64,000 nucleotides of DNA, from assembly GCF_026627925.1 (NCBI RefSeq), contig NZ_JAPNLE010000009.1:1240001-1304000 (forward strand). The letters are read 5' to 3'. A model generated the notes under the pieces. That model was not told where the DNA came from. It saw nothing but the letters and a program-made list of their open reading frames with translations, and did not search any database. Source of the stretch: Cupriavidus sp. D39 (lineage in GTDB: Bacteria; Pseudomonadota; Gammaproteobacteria; Burkholderiales; Burkholderiaceae). Below, piece by piece: positions 48,014 to 57,737 of the stretch (positions within the stretch are counted from its first letter, which is position 1; every line of letters begins with the position of its first letter). The position numbers and the translations under genes are program-made.

Positions 48014-49590
48014 ACTCAACATTAGACATGCGAATGGCTGCCTCACCGGCTGCGAAGGTGGTCGTCAACGAGGCGATTTGGCAATGGAAACAGCGATGAG
48101 ACGCCGTCAGAAGCGCGCGCGGGCAATCCTACGAGGTCGGTCGCGTGTCGTTGCGTGGCGTTGGCCACTGGAATTTCTGGGACTTGCGATTCAGGCCATC
48201 GCGAAACGCAAGTCCGGTAAATTCCATGCGCAGCCACTGCGTGACCAGACCGGCCGTGACGGGCTGATTCATGCGCCATGGTGCGACCGCGTTCATCGGG
48301 AAGGTCTCGACAAGCACCAGACTCAGCAGTTGGTTCAAAGTCCAGGCCATCGAGCGAATTTGCATCCACAACTCCAGCACGGTGCGCGATTGCTGCCAGA
48401 GATTGCTCACGCCGAACCAGCGCTTGAGATTGTGAAACAGCGGTTCTATGCCCCAGCGGCGCGCGTACAACTGCACGATCTCCTGGGCGCTCAAGTCCGT
48501 TTCGCTCGCGAGCAGCAGACGGGGCTTGGTCCAGGCCTGTTTCTTCGCATCGAAGAACTGGCACCAGACGGCACGCACCAACGCGCCCTTGAGGAAGCGC
48601 GCGCGAGCCTCGGCAGAGCGCAGGCGAACCTGCTGGTCTTTGCCATAGAGCGGCATGCGCAGTTCGATCGCGGGCAGTGCTTCGATGGCCTCGGCGTTCA
48701 GGCGCTCGCCATAGATGCGCTTGCGACCACGTCTGGGTGTGGTTGGCGGTGGCGGCACGAGAAACAGCGCGGTGTCGATGCGCGCCTGTCCAATCACGTG
48801 CATTTGTCTGCGCAGCAAAGGCAATACCAGGCGGGCGCGCATGAACCACGAATCGAACAGTACGCGCACCGGCTTGTTGGCCACGCCCGCCAGAGAGCGG
48901 ACCAGCACCAGCGCGATTTTCAGCTTGTTGCGGTTGCCGGTGTTTGGCACCAGCCGCGAGAGAATTGGCAGCACCAGGTTGACCCCGCCGTTGCCCAGCG
49001 CGCTCACGCCCAGCGTAACCCAGCACTGGGCCCGTATGAATTGCGGCCGATTGATCTTGCGGCTGTGGTCGTGGCGATACGCGCAACCGGGCGCCTGCTC
49101 CGAGGAGCGCGGCACCAGCGTATCGTCGATGACCAGTGTCAGCACATCGCATGGCAGCACTGTGAGCACCAGCAAGAACAATTGGCGGGCCAAACGCACG
49201 GTGCGCAAGCTGCCGCGCCCGAGAAGCTTGTAGTAGGTCGTCCAGTGCCTGCGTCGCGCGATGGCGCTGATAGCGCGCGTCACCCAGCCTTCTGGCGAAA
49301 CCATACAGCCGCACAGCAGCTCGACAAAGCTCCCGCGAGAGCGAATTGGCACGGCCAGAAGCAGAAGGTTGATCCATTCGGACAGACACAGTCGTACACG
49401 GTTGGACAAAGACATGGGCAATCGCAAGAGGACCGAAAACGATCCTCATTGGCCGCCGCGCTGCTTGCGCTAAAACCCGCGCAAGCAGCGCGGCGGCCAC
49501 ACGATCATTGCCCCATGTCAAGCATTTTTCGATTTCTTGAATCCGTTTCCAACCCGCTCGTTGAGCGGGCCTGAATGTCTAAAGTTGAGT
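48014..49590 (-). mobile_element. IS4-like DDE insertion sequence, 1577 bp
   Basis: The ends are imperfect inverted repeats, ACTCAACATTAGACATGCG on the left and ACTCAACTTTAGACATTCAG inverted on the right, flanked by ATATTGG on both sides. It carries one intact transposase gene on the minus strand. It sits between metC and the binding protein gene, directly at the ribosome site of the latter. Confidence 0.87.
48129..49427 (-). CDS. IS4-like DDE transposase
   Basis: A 432-residue transposase. Catalytic acidic residues fit LVIDDTLVPR (first Asp), VLFDSWFMRA (second Asp) and YARRWGIEPLFHNLKRWFG (Glu). The start could also be the ATG four codons later. The frame is intact. It is not closely similar to the transposase at 40.8 kb, so two unrelated elements have invaded. 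Confidence 0.88.
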   Translation of the reverse strand: MRLPMSLSNRVRLCLSEWINLLLLAVPIRSRGSFVELLCGCMVSPEGWVTRAISAIARRRHWTTYYKLLGRGSLRTVRLARQLFLLVLTVLPCDVLTLVIDDTLVPRSSEQAPGCAYRHDHSRKINRPQFIRAQCWVTLGVSALGNGGVNLVLPILSRLVPNTGNRNKLKIALVLVRSLAGVANKPVRVLFDSWFMRARLVLPLLRRQMHVIGQARIDTALFLVPPPPTTPRRGRKRIYGERLNAEAIEALPAIELRMPLYGKDQQVRLRSAEARARFLKGALVRAVWCQFFDAKKQAWTKPRLLLASETDLSAQEIVQLYARRWGIEPLFHNLKRWFGVSNLWQQSRTVLELWMQIRSMAWTLNQLLSLVLVETFPMNAVAPWRMNQPVTAGLVTQWLRMEFTGLAFRDGLNRKSQKFQWPTPRNDTRPTS

Positions 49591-49597
49591 ATATTGG
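49591..49597. repeat. Right target-site duplication of the second IS
   Basis: Second copy of ATATTGG. Its last two G bases belong to the GGAG ribosome site of the next gene. Confidence 0.8.
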
Positions 49598-49606
49598 AGA
49601 CAAGGC

Positions 49607-50407
49607 ATGAAATCCCTGAAGTTGCTGTTGCAAAGCGCGTGCATCGCGACCCTCCTGAATGTCACGGCGCCCGCCGTGCACGCTGAAGATCTGCTGGATT
49701 CGGTCAAAGTCAGCGGTGTCCTGAAAGTCGGCATGGAGGGCACTTACCCACCCTTTGGCTATCGCAATGCCGACGGTCAGCTCGACGGCTTTGACGTGGC
49801 CGTGGCCAAAGCCGTGGCTGACAAGATGGGGCTCAAGGTCCAGTTCATCACCACCGAGTGGAGTGGCATCATTGCCGGCCTGCAAGCCGGCAAGTTCGAC
49901 GTCATCGTCAACCAGGTGGGCATCACGCCGGCGCGCCGCCAGGCCCTGGATTTTACCCAGCCATACGTCTTTTCCGCGGTCCAGGTACTTCAGCGCAGCA
50001 ATGACAAGCGCGAGTTCAATTCGCTTGAAGAACTGAAGGGAAAATCCGTCGGCGTCACCCTGGGCAGCAATTATGCCGAACTGGCGAAATCCGTGCCGGG
50101 TATCCTGGTGCAAACCTATCCGGGTACGTCGGAAAACCTGCGTGACCTAGCGGTCGGGCGCATCGATGCAGCCCTCAATGACCGCCTGATTCTGCCGTAC
50201 CTGATCAAGAACTCCAAGATGCCGCTACGCACTGGCGCGCTGCTCGCTGGCACGAAGCTTGAGATGGGCATCCCGTTCCGCAAGGGCAATCCCAAGTTTG
50301 CCAAAGCCATTGACGACGCACTGTACGCGTTGCAGCAGGATGGCACATTACGCAAGCTGTCCATCGAGTGGTTGGCTACCGACGCCAGCAGACCCATCGC
50401 CCAGTAA
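49607..50407 (+). CDS. Amino-acid ABC transporter substrate-binding protein (cystine type)
   Basis: A 266-residue precursor with signal peptide (MKSLKLLLQSACIATLLNVT to VHA) and a family-3 solute-binding fold: LKVGMEGTYPPFGYRNADGQ, VNQVGITPARRQALDFTQPY. It resembles FliY/TcyJ cystine-binding proteins, and the linked desulfhydrase supports cystine or D-cysteine as ligand. It works with the following permease and ATPase. An IS ends 16 bases before its start. Confidence 0.9.
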   Translation: MKSLKLLLQSACIATLLNVTAPAVHAEDLLDSVKVSGVLKVGMEGTYPPFGYRNADGQLDGFDVAVAKAVADKMGLKVQFITTEWSGIIAGLQAGKFDVIVNQVGITPARRQALDFTQPYVFSAVQVLQRSNDKREFNSLEELKGKSVGVTLGSNYAELAKSVPGILVQTYPGTSENLRDLAVGRIDAALNDRLILPYLIKNSKMPLRTGALLAGTKLEMGIPFRKGNPKFAKAIDDALYALQQDGTLRKLSIEWLATDASRPIAQ

Positions 50408-50488
50408 TCGCTGCCACTCCGGCCGGCTCGTTCCATCGCTGCAGGCATGGGCCCGGCCGGCCACGCGGCCTCTGCTACGGATTGAATC

Positions 50489-51148
50489 ATGGAATCTCTT
50501 GATCTAGTTATTCATGCATCGCCTGTACTCCTGCACGGAGCGGCGATCACCGTGAAATTTGCCTTGGCGTCGATGGTGTTCGGCCTGCTGGTCGGGATCG
50601 TGGTCGCCATCATGGGTATCAGCACCAGTCCAATCCTTGGCGGCATTGCCCGCACCTATGTCAGTGTCATGCGCGGCACTCCGCTGCTGGTGCAGATGTT
50701 TGTCGTCTACTATGGCCTGCCAGACCTCGGCATTTCCCTGGATCCCACCAGCGCCGGCATTCTTACCCTCACGGCCAATGCCGGCGCGTACCTGTCGGAA
50801 AGCATGCGCGGCGCGATTCTCGGTATCGGCAGAGGGCAATGGAGCGCAGCGCACAGCCTCGGACTGAGCCATCTGCAGACGCTGCGTTACATCGTCTGCC
50901 CGCAGGCCTTGCGGCTTGCCGTGCCAAGCCTCGGCAACACGCTAATCAGCCTGATCAAGGATACGTCGCTGGTGTCTGTCATCACCGTGACAGAGTTGCT
51001 CAGGTCGTCCCAGGAAATCATCGCATCAACGTTCCAGCCGCTTCCCTTGTATCTGTCGGTAGCAGCGATCTACTGGCTGTTCAGCACCGGATTGTCATGG
51101 GTACAGCGTCGCCTCGAGGCGCGTCTGACACTGCCTGTGACGCGTTGA
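50489..51148 (+). CDS. Amino-acid ABC transporter permease (cystine type)
   Basis: A 219-residue inner-membrane protein of the HisMQ/YecS family with about five helices. [20 protein letters not shown] is typical of the N-terminal helices, and the EAA loop reads [20 protein letters not shown]. It belongs with the flanking binding protein and ATPase. Confidence 0.92.
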   Translation: MESLDLVIHASPVLLHGAAITVKFALASMVFGLLVGIVVAIMGISTSPILGGIARTYVSVMRGTPLLVQMFVVYYGLPDLGISLDPTSAGILTLTANAGAYLSESMRGAILGIGRGQWSAAHSLGLSHLQTLRYIVCPQALRLAVPSLGNTLISLIKDTSLVSVITVTELLRSSQEIIASTFQPLPLYLSVAAIYWLFSTGLSWVQRRLEARLTLPVTR

Positions 51149-51200
51149 CTTAACGGGTCGGAACCCCGAAGAAAGCAATCTGCAAGTAGGAGACAAAACA

Positions 51201-51926
51201 ATGATCGCGCTCGAAGGCGTATCGAAGTGGTACGGTCAGTTCAAGGTGCTTGATGCGTGCAGCACCCAGGTAGAAAAAGGCGAGGTCGTGGTCATCTGCG
51301 GCCCGTCCGGATCAGGAAAATCCACGCTGATAAAAACGGTCAACGGCCTCGAGCCGTTTCAGCAGGGCCGGATCAGTGTGGACGGTGTGATGGTCGGCGA
51401 TCCGAAGATCAAGCTCGCCCAGTTGCGTGCGCGGGTTGGCATGGTGTTTCAGCATTTTGAGCTGTTCCCGCATCTGTCCATTCTCGACAACCTGTCCCTG
51501 GCGCAGGTCAAAGTGTTGAAACGCCGCAAAGAGGAGGCACAGGAGAACGGCATGCGGCTGCTCGAGCGCGTCGGCCTGAAAGCGCATGCGCGGAAATACC
51601 CCGGGCAGCTTTCGGGCGGGCAACAACAACGCGTTGCGATTGCGCGCGCGCTGTCGATGGATCCGATCGCCATGCTGTTCGATGAACCGACATCGGCGCT
51701 CGATCCCGAAATGATCAATGAGGTGCTGGACGTCATGGTCGAACTCGCACGCGAGGGCATGACGATGATCTGCGTCACCCATGAAATGGGGTTCGCGAAA
51801 AACGTCGCCAGCCGCGTGATTTTCATGGATGGCGGCGCCATCGTCGAAGATACCGGCAAGGAGGCCTTCTTCGGCGACCCGAAGTCGGCCCGTGCGAAGG
51901 AATTCCTCGCAAAGATTCTGCATTGA
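51201..51926 (+). CDS. Amino-acid ABC transporter ATP-binding protein (cystine type)
   Basis: A 241-residue ATPase with Walker [11 protein letters not shown]-loop [11 protein letters not shown], signature [14 protein letters not shown], Walker [14 protein letters not shown] and switch VTHEMGF. It powers the permease encoded just upstream. The desulfhydrase gene follows by about 105 bases. Confidence 0.94.
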   Translation: MIALEGVSKWYGQFKVLDACSTQVEKGEVVVICGPSGSGKSTLIKTVNGLEPFQQGRISVDGVMVGDPKIKLAQLRARVGMVFQHFELFPHLSILDNLSLAQVKVLKRRKEEAQENGMRLLERVGLKAHARKYPGQLSGGQQQRVAIARALSMDPIAMLFDEPTSALDPEMINEVLDVMVELAREGMTMICVTHEMGFAKNVASRVIFMDGGAIVEDTGKEAFFGDPKSARAKEFLAKILH

Positions 51927-52032
51927 CTCACACCACCTTGCATGAAGGCGGGGAAGTCGAGGGCCATCAAGGTCCCCGCTGACAACGCCCGCCGCCGCCC
52001 CGTCTTGGTCCACCTCCCCCAAAGTCGAAACC

Positions 52033-53081
52033 ATGAAGATCTCGGATCACCTTGCCTCCTTCTCCCGCCTCGATCTGGTCGGCGCGGCCACGCCCTGCAA
52101 AAGCTTGATCGCCTGTCCGGGATGCTCGGGCGCGATATCTACATCAAGCGGGATGACACCACGCCACTTGCGTTTGGCGGAAACAAACTGCGCAAGCTTG
52201 AGTTCCTGGCGGCAGACGCCTTGCGCCAGGGCGCCGATACGCTGGTAACGGCCGGAGCCATACAGTCGAATCATGTCCGGCAGACGGCCGCGCTGGCGGC
52301 CCGTCTTGGGCTACGCTGCAGCGCTTTGCTGGAAAACCCGACCGGCACGGCAGATGGCGACTACCTGCACAGCGGCAACCGCCTGCTGCTCGATCTGTTC
52401 GACGCGCAGGCCGAGCCAGTTGCCAGTCTCGACAACGCCGACGCACAGTTGCAAGCCCTTGCGGAACGGCTGCGTAGCGAGGGCCGCAAGCCTTATGTCA
52501 TCCCAATCGGCGGGTCCAATCCGCTGGGGGCATTGGGGTATGTACGCGCCGGCCTGGAGCTGGCCCAGCAAGCCGAAGCGATGGGTCTTGCATTCTCGGC
52601 GGTCGTGCTGGCGTCCGGCAGTGCCGGAACCCATGGCGGGCTTGCGTTAGCGCTCGCACACGCGATGCCGGATACACCGGTCGTCGGCGTTACCGTGTCG
52701 CGCAGCGTCGCGGCGCAAACGCCGAAGGTGGCTGGGCTGATCGAAGGTACTGCTACGCTGCTCGATGTCGAGGTGCCGGCAGGGCTGAAAGTCGAGCTGT
52801 GGGACGAGTACTTCGCACCTTGCTATGGTGAACCCAACCAGGCTGGGCTGGAGGCCATCCGCATCCTGGCCGGTACCGAAGGGGTGTTGCTCGATCCCGT
52901 TTATACGGGGAAGGCGATGGCCGGCCTGCTCGATGGTGTCGCGCGCCGGCGCTTTACCGGCTATGGCCCGGTGTTGTTCCTGCATACCGGAGGTGCGCCG
53001 GCGTTGTTTGCGTATCGCAATGCAATCGACATGGAAATACGGACAGCGGCTACGACGATCCCAACGACGTCTGCGTTCTGA
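52033..53081 (+). pseudogene. dcyD: D-cysteine desulfhydrase / ACC deaminase family, one-base frameshift
   Basis: The start [20 protein letters not shown] and the continuation [30 protein letters not shown] (PLP lysine) and [14 protein letters not shown] form one enzyme of about 349 residues. The frames join if one C is added to CCC at 52093-52095. The family turns D-cysteine into pyruvate, H2S and ammonia or deaminates ACC. Linkage to a cystine-type importer, as with dcyD beside fliY/yecSC in E. coli, favours D-cysteine. Confidence 0.85.
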
Positions 53082-53118
53082 CCGATGGCACACTAGATCT
53101 CGATATAACGAGTCTTTC

Positions 53119-53217
53119 TCAGTTGAAGCTGATATTTGCCTTCCGCATAACATCGCGCCAACGAGCGATATCCGCCTCCAAGGTTGCCTGAAACTGCGCT
53201 GGTGTATCGAGTACTAG
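53119..53217 (-). pseudogene. 3' fragment of a Bug/TctC binding protein gene
   Basis: The minus strand reads LDTPAQFQATLEADIARWRD then VMRKANISFN and stop, the C-terminus of a Bug protein. Everything upstream is replaced by the PIN toxin gene, whose stop overlaps the fragment. Confidence 0.7.
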
Positions 53218-53585
53218 TGCGCGAGCACCGCACCGAGATTGAATTCATCGGCAACTTTCTTCAATCGCCTGTCGCGCGTCCAGATGGTGATGCCGGGTTG
53301 TAGCCGCGCGGACGCCAACAGTGACGTGTCGACATATCCGATTTCACGATTGAACAAACCTTCGCGCTCGATCAGATAGAACGTCTCCTCCGGCGTTGCA
53401 ACTGGCGCGCGCGGCAGATCGAGCAACGCGCCAAGCACGACATCACGGTCACGCAGACTACCGAGCGAAATCTCGCCTATGACATATGGATGAGCCAGCA
53501 CACGCTCCTTGGTAAGCAGGCTAATCAGCATTGGCTCAGAAGCGTTGATGTGGTCAATCCAGACCGACGTGTCGACAAGAATCAT
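53214..53585 (-). CDS. vapC: VapC-type PIN toxin
   Basis: A 123-residue PIN-domain RNase: MILVDTSVWIDHI at the start, IGEISLGSL, IGYVDTSLLASA and IWTRDRRL supply the acidic residues. The ATG overlaps the antitoxin stop (ATGA). It lies exactly at the broken end of a Bug gene fragment. Confidence 0.9.
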   Translation of the reverse strand: MILVDTSVWIDHINASEPMLISLLTKERVLAHPYVIGEISLGSLRDRDVVLGALLDLPRAPVATPEETFYLIEREGLFNREIGYVDTSLLASARLQPGITIWTRDRRLKKVADEFNLGAVLAH

Positions 53586-53778
53586 TCGACGTCCTGCCGG
53601 CGACGCGGTGGCCCCTTGATGCCCGGTTGGCTACCGCCAAGATTCGCAAGTCGTTTCGCGGCTTCACGCTGGATCAAGGCCTTTAGCGCTTCGCGCACGA
53701 GTGCCGTTTTTCCTCCAGGCCTGTATAGGCTTGAGCCTTGGCGATCAAATCGTCATCAAGCGCAATAGTCGTACGCAT
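53582..53778 (-). pseudogene. vapB: VapB-type antitoxin, one-base frameshift
   Basis: The frame starts MRTTIALDDDLIAKAQAYTG, a typical ribbon-helix-helix VapB. It is lost in the T run at 53707-53711; adding one base restores KTALVREALKALIQREAAKR, with the stop overlapping the vapC start. The product would be 65 residues. Because the toxin frame is intact, a really dead antitoxin would be unexpected. Confidence 0.82.
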
Positions 53779-53793
53779 GGAAGCCTCCGTAGG

Positions 53794-53829
53794 TGTAAGC
53801 ACCAGTTATAGCATCGTTTGATGCTTACA
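53794..53829 (-). promoter_or_regulatory. VapBC operator palindromes
   Basis: Upstream of vapB lie AGCATC-GTTT-GATGCT (53810-53825) and a wider pair, TGTAAGC / GCTTACA (53794-53800 and 53823-53829). Such nested repeats are typical autoregulatory sites of VapBC operons. Confidence 0.6.
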
Positions 53830-54198
53830 GTAGTGCGCTTTGTCATGTCGTAATGAGCGCATTTTGCCGCAACATTCCGATGCAGTTGCACGCGAGAACT
53901 GCGAAAACCGCCAGCGAACACAGACGAGATATCGCGTACTCGGAAAGATGAGCGTGCCATTCAGTGGGTGGGGCGCAGGCCTTCACCACATCTTTCTCGA
54001 CGAGAGCGGCAATTTCTTCCGGCTGCTGGGCGTTCGTCTGGGCAAAGACAGCGACGCTGCGTGACGCGCGCGCGGCGGCCTCGTCGGTGGAGGGGCGCCC
54101 AGTGTCGACGCAAACGCGCCGCCACGATCAGTGCCCGGGTAAGATGGATGGCCCTCTGACGGGTTTCCAGTCCGCGACGATACTTCACCGGCTCGACG
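53830..54198. other. Intergenic region between vapB and the acyl-CoA ligase
   Basis: About 370 bases with no intact gene. A minus-strand frame near 53950-54070 (QQPEEIAALVEKDVVKACAP) has natural composition and may be another gene scrap, but I cannot assign it. Confidence 0.35.
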
Positions 54199-55794
54199 TC
54201 AGTTCCGCAGTTCGCGGCGCAACACCTTGCCGACGTTGGACTTGGGCAGGCTGTCGACAAATTCGATCAGCTTCGGCACTTTGTATGCCGTCAGCCGATC
54301 GCGACAGTACGCGGCGAGCGTGTCGGCATCCAGCGCTGCATTCGCGGTCTTCACCACGTAGATCTTGACGGCCTCGCCGGTCTTGCCGTCGACGACCCCG
54401 ACGCAGGCGCATTCCGCCACACCGTCGCACCCGCTCACGATCGCCTCGATTTCATTCGGAAAGACGTTGAACCCCGATACGATGATCATGTCCTTCTTGC
54501 GATCGACGATCTTCAGGTAGCCCGCCGCATCGATCACGCCTACATCACCCGTGCGGAAGTAGCCGTCGCTGGTAAAGGCAGCGGCATTCTCTGCCGGCTT
54601 GTTCCAGTAGCCACGCATCACCTGCGGGCCCTTCACGCACACTTCGCCCGCCTCGCCGTCCGTGGCTTCCGTGCCGTCGTCACGCAGCAGGCGGACATCC
54701 GTCGAAGGCACCGGCAAACCCGTGGTGCCGTTGAAGGCATTGATGGTTGGCGGATTGAAGCTGACGACCGGGCTGGTTTCCGATAAACCGTATCCCTCGC
54801 GGATGACGACGCCGGTCAGCGCCTTCCAGCGCTGGGACGTGGCCGGCACGATGGCCGCGCCGCCACCGGCCGCCAGGCGCAGCGCGGAAAAGTCGACCTC
54901 GCCGATGCGCGGATGCAGGGTCAGGCTGGCAAACAGGGTGTTGACGCCGGTAAAGACCGTGCAGCGCGCGGCCTTGAGGACGTCAATGAAGGCATCCATG
55001 TCGCGCGGATTGGGCACGAGCCAGTTGTGGGCGCCGATCGAAAAGCAAGTGAGGAAGTTCACCGTTAGCGCGAAGATGTGGTACAGCGGAATCGCCGTCA
55101 CCACGACCTCGCCACCCGGGACAAGGTTGTCCGGCGAGATCGCCTTGAACTGCATGACGTTCGCGATCAGGTTGCGGTGCGAGAGCGCCGCGCCCTTGGA
55201 CAGGCCGGTGGTTCCACCCGTGTACTGCAGGAAGATCAGGTCGTCGCCGGTCACTGCCACACGCTCCAGCGGCAGGTTCGCGCCTTGCGCCAGCGCCGCT
55301 TCGAATCCGACTGCGCCGTCGATACCGCCCTGCCCGGCTGCGCCGACGAGAATGACTTGCCGGATCGCCGTGCGCGGCATCACTTGCGCCACCGTGGCCG
55401 CACCGCCACCGAACACGATGATGGTCTTTGCCCCGGCATCACTGAGTTGATGCCCCAGTTCGCGCGCCGTATAGAGCGGGTTGACGTTGACCTGGATCGC
55501 GCCTATCCGCGCGATCGCGATCAGAGCGATCGGGAATGCGATCAGGTTCGGCAACATCACGGCAACGCGGTCGCCCTTGCGCACCCCTAACTCCGACTGC
55601 AGGTAGGCCGCCAGTGCCCGCGACTGCTGATCGACATCGCGATAGGTCAGCGTCCGCCCGAGGCAGGTAAATGCAGGGCGCGCGGCATGCTCGCGCATGC
55701 CCTCGTCGAACAGCGCCACTAGCGATGGGCAGGCGTCGGGATTGATCTCGTGCGGAATGGCGCCATAGCTGGCGAGCCACGGTTTTTGCTTCAT
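54199..55794 (-). CDS. AMP-dependent acyl-CoA ligase (FadD-like)
   Basis: A 531-residue adenylating enzyme. P-loop YTGGTTGLSKGA, YGLSETSPVVSFN, GYFRTGDVGVID, VDRKKDMIIVSGFNVFPNE and the C-terminal catalytic lysine in PKSNVGKVLRR are all present. It activates a carboxylic acid to its CoA ester. The start at 55794 matches the family. It is the last gene of a four-gene operon, so the acid is probably the product of the aldolase/dehydrogenase steps or the transported compound. Confidence 0.92.
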   Translation of the reverse strand: MKQKPWLASYGAIPHEINPDACPSLVALFDEGMREHAARPAFTCLGRTLTYRDVDQQSRALAAYLQSELGVRKGDRVAVMLPNLIAFPIALIAIARIGAIQVNVNPLYTARELGHQLSDAGAKTIIVFGGGAATVAQVMPRTAIRQVILVGAAGQGGIDGAVGFEAALAQGANLPLERVAVTGDDLIFLQYTGGTTGLSKGAALSHRNLIANVMQFKAISPDNLVPGGEVVVTAIPLYHIFALTVNFLTCFSIGAHNWLVPNPRDMDAFIDVLKAARCTVFTGVNTLFASLTLHPRIGEVDFSALRLAAGGGAAIVPATSQRWKALTGVVIREGYGLSETSPVVSFNPPTINAFNGTTGLPVPSTDVRLLRDDGTEATDGEAGEVCVKGPQVMRGYWNKPAENAAAFTSDGYFRTGDVGVIDAAGYLKIVDRKKDMIIVSGFNVFPNEIEAIVSGCDGVAECACVGVVDGKTGEAVKIYVVKTANAALDADTLAAYCRDRLTAYKVPKLIEFVDSLPKSNVGKVLRRELRN

Positions 55795-55928
55795 GTTGTT
55801 TTCAGTCTCCTGTTTGGGTGATGGCCAGGTAGATGCCTTGCCGCGTTGCCAAAGCATGCCCATAACGCCCACAATCCCGTTGTTACATCACGTCAGAGTT
55901 TTGTCATTTGCCGACAGCCGTGCGATTT

Positions 55929-56831
55929 TCACCTTTGACTTGCCGAAGAAGCGCACTTCGCGATCACAGCGCTACCGGCGCCCTTACGCACCACCCACCA
56001 GCCGAACGCCGTCGCGGTGAAATACATCAACAGGCTGTAGACCGCGGCCGGGAGCGACATCGTGCCGTTCTTGAGCACGACCAGCGCCAGGTAGATTGCC
56101 AGCGCGCCGTTGTGGACGCCAATCTCGAACGCGATGGCGCGGTTCTGCCCTTCGGTCAGGCGGACGGTCTTGCCGATAAGGTAGCCGACCAGCAGGCTCG
56201 CCAGGTTGAAGACCAGGCACGCCGCGCCCACGATCTGGAAGTTGGTGGAGATCACGACCCATTCCTTCACCACGATCGACACGATCAGCAGCACCAGAAT
56301 CAGCGACGACGCGATCTTGACCGGCTTGTCCATCGTTTTCGAGAAGCTCGGCAGCTTCGCATGGATGAACATGCCGATGGCCACCGGCGCGAGCACCAGC
56401 GCGATGACTTCCATCGTCTTCTGGAACTGCAGCGGGATGTAGGCCTGACCGCCCATGAACTGGCTGAGGGCGAAGTTGACGATGGTCGGGATCGTCACGA
56501 TGGCCAGCACGCTGTTGATGGCGGTTAGCGAGATGTTCAGCGCAACGTCGCCCTTGAACAGGTGCGAGAACAGGTTGGCCGTGGTGCCGCCTGGCGATGC
56601 GGCCAGCAGCATCAGGCCCACCGACAGTTCGGCCGAAACGCCGAAGGCCTTGCAGATGAAGAAGCACAGTGCGGGCAGCAACAGCGCTTGCGCCAGCAAC
56701 CCCATGGCGATGGCCTTGGGCTGGAAGAGGATGCGCTTGAAGTCTTCAAGGCGCAGGTGCAGGCCCAAGCCCAGCATGATGATGGCCAAGGCCACCGGGA
56801 GTGCGATCGTGGACAGCGCGCTTTCTTGCAT
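55929..56831 (-). CDS. Bile acid:sodium symporter family transporter
   Basis: A 300-residue inner-membrane protein with nine or ten helices. LLAASPGGTTANLFSHL and FEIGVHNGALAIYLALVVL are the two crossover regions of the BASS fold. Bacterial members carry organic acids such as pantoate, pyruvate or other keto and aromatic acids with sodium. It is the third gene of the operon. Confidence 0.9.
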   Translation of the reverse strand: MQESALSTIALPVALAIIMLGLGLHLRLEDFKRILFQPKAIAMGLLAQALLLPALCFFICKAFGVSAELSVGLMLLAASPGGTTANLFSHLFKGDVALNISLTAINSVLAIVTIPTIVNFALSQFMGGQAYIPLQFQKTMEVIALVLAPVAIGMFIHAKLPSFSKTMDKPVKIASSLILVLLIVSIVVKEWVVISTNFQIVGAACLVFNLASLLVGYLIGKTVRLTEGQNRAIAFEIGVHNGALAIYLALVVLKNGTMSLPAAVYSLLMYFTATAFGWWVVRKGAGSAVIAKCASSASQR

Positions 56832-56949
56832 GAGTGTCTCCTGGTTATCGTTATGTAGCCGGGCCTTGCGTTATCGAGCGCAGCAGACTTTGCGTGGGGT
56901 TCGCGCTCATCGTTGTCTGCGCATCGTTGCCGCAATTCCATGCAAATGC

Positions 56950-57705
56950 TTAGTTCTTGTAGCTGGGGTCGATCCGGTCCAGCTTGCGCAGCACTGCCGG
57001 CCAGGCGATCTGCGCACCCTGCCCGGAGGTTCCCGTGCGGACCACTTCCTTTACGTTGCGCTGAATGTTCGGGTCAACGCGAATCAGCTCTCCGCCGGCC
57101 TGTGCCGAGATCTGGATCTGGCAGCAGGTCTCGAGGAAGTACATGGACACGAATGCCTCCGCCACGCTAGCGCCCACCGTCAGCAGGCCGTGGTTGCGCA
57201 GGATGAGATAGTTGTTGTCGCCGAGATCGGCCTGGAGCCTGGGCTGCTCGTCGGGGCGCAGCGCAATGCCTTCATAGTCGTGGTACCCAAGGCTGTGCAG
57301 CACCAACGTGGATTGCTGGGAGATCGGCAGCAGGCCTTCGCGCTGTGCGCTCACTGCGACGCCGGCGCGGGTGTGCGTATGCATCACGCATTGCACGTCG
57401 TGGCGCGCCTCGTGGATGCAACTGTGGATCGTGAACCCGGCGGGGTTGACCGGGAACGGCGACTCGTGGAGTTTGTTGCATTGCGCATCCACCTTGATCA
57501 GCGACGACGCGGTGATCTCGTCGAACATCAGCCCGTAGGGATTGATTAGAAAGTGATGGTCCTTGCCTGGAACCCGCGCACTGATGTGGGTGAAGACCAG
57601 ATCCGTCCAGCCGTAGAGGGCTGTCGCGCGGTAGAGCGCGGCGAGTTCGACGCGCAGTTGCCACTCTTCGGGGCTGGTGTGGGCTTGGAGGGAAGGGGTG
57701 TTCAT
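56950..57705 (-). CDS. Class II aldolase/adducin family protein
   Basis: A 251-residue zinc-dependent enzyme. HTHTRAGVAVSAQREGLLPI and ILRNHGLLTVG hold the metal His residues, and INPYGLMFDEITASSLIKVD is the N-terminal signature. Members cleave or epimerise sugar phosphates or decarboxylate hydroxy acids. The gene follows the dehydrogenase by 32 bases. Confidence 0.9.
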   Translation of the reverse strand: MNTPSLQAHTSPEEWQLRVELAALYRATALYGWTDLVFTHISARVPGKDHHFLINPYGLMFDEITASSLIKVDAQCNKLHESPFPVNPAGFTIHSCIHEARHDVQCVMHTHTRAGVAVSAQREGLLPISQQSTLVLHSLGYHDYEGIALRPDEQPRLQADLGDNNYLILRNHGLLTVGASVAEAFVSMYFLETCCQIQISAQAGGELIRVDPNIQRNVKEVVRTGTSGQGAQIAWPAVLRKLDRIDPSYKN

Positions 57706-57737
57706 GCCGGGTCCAAATAGTTGATGAGCAGTAAAAG

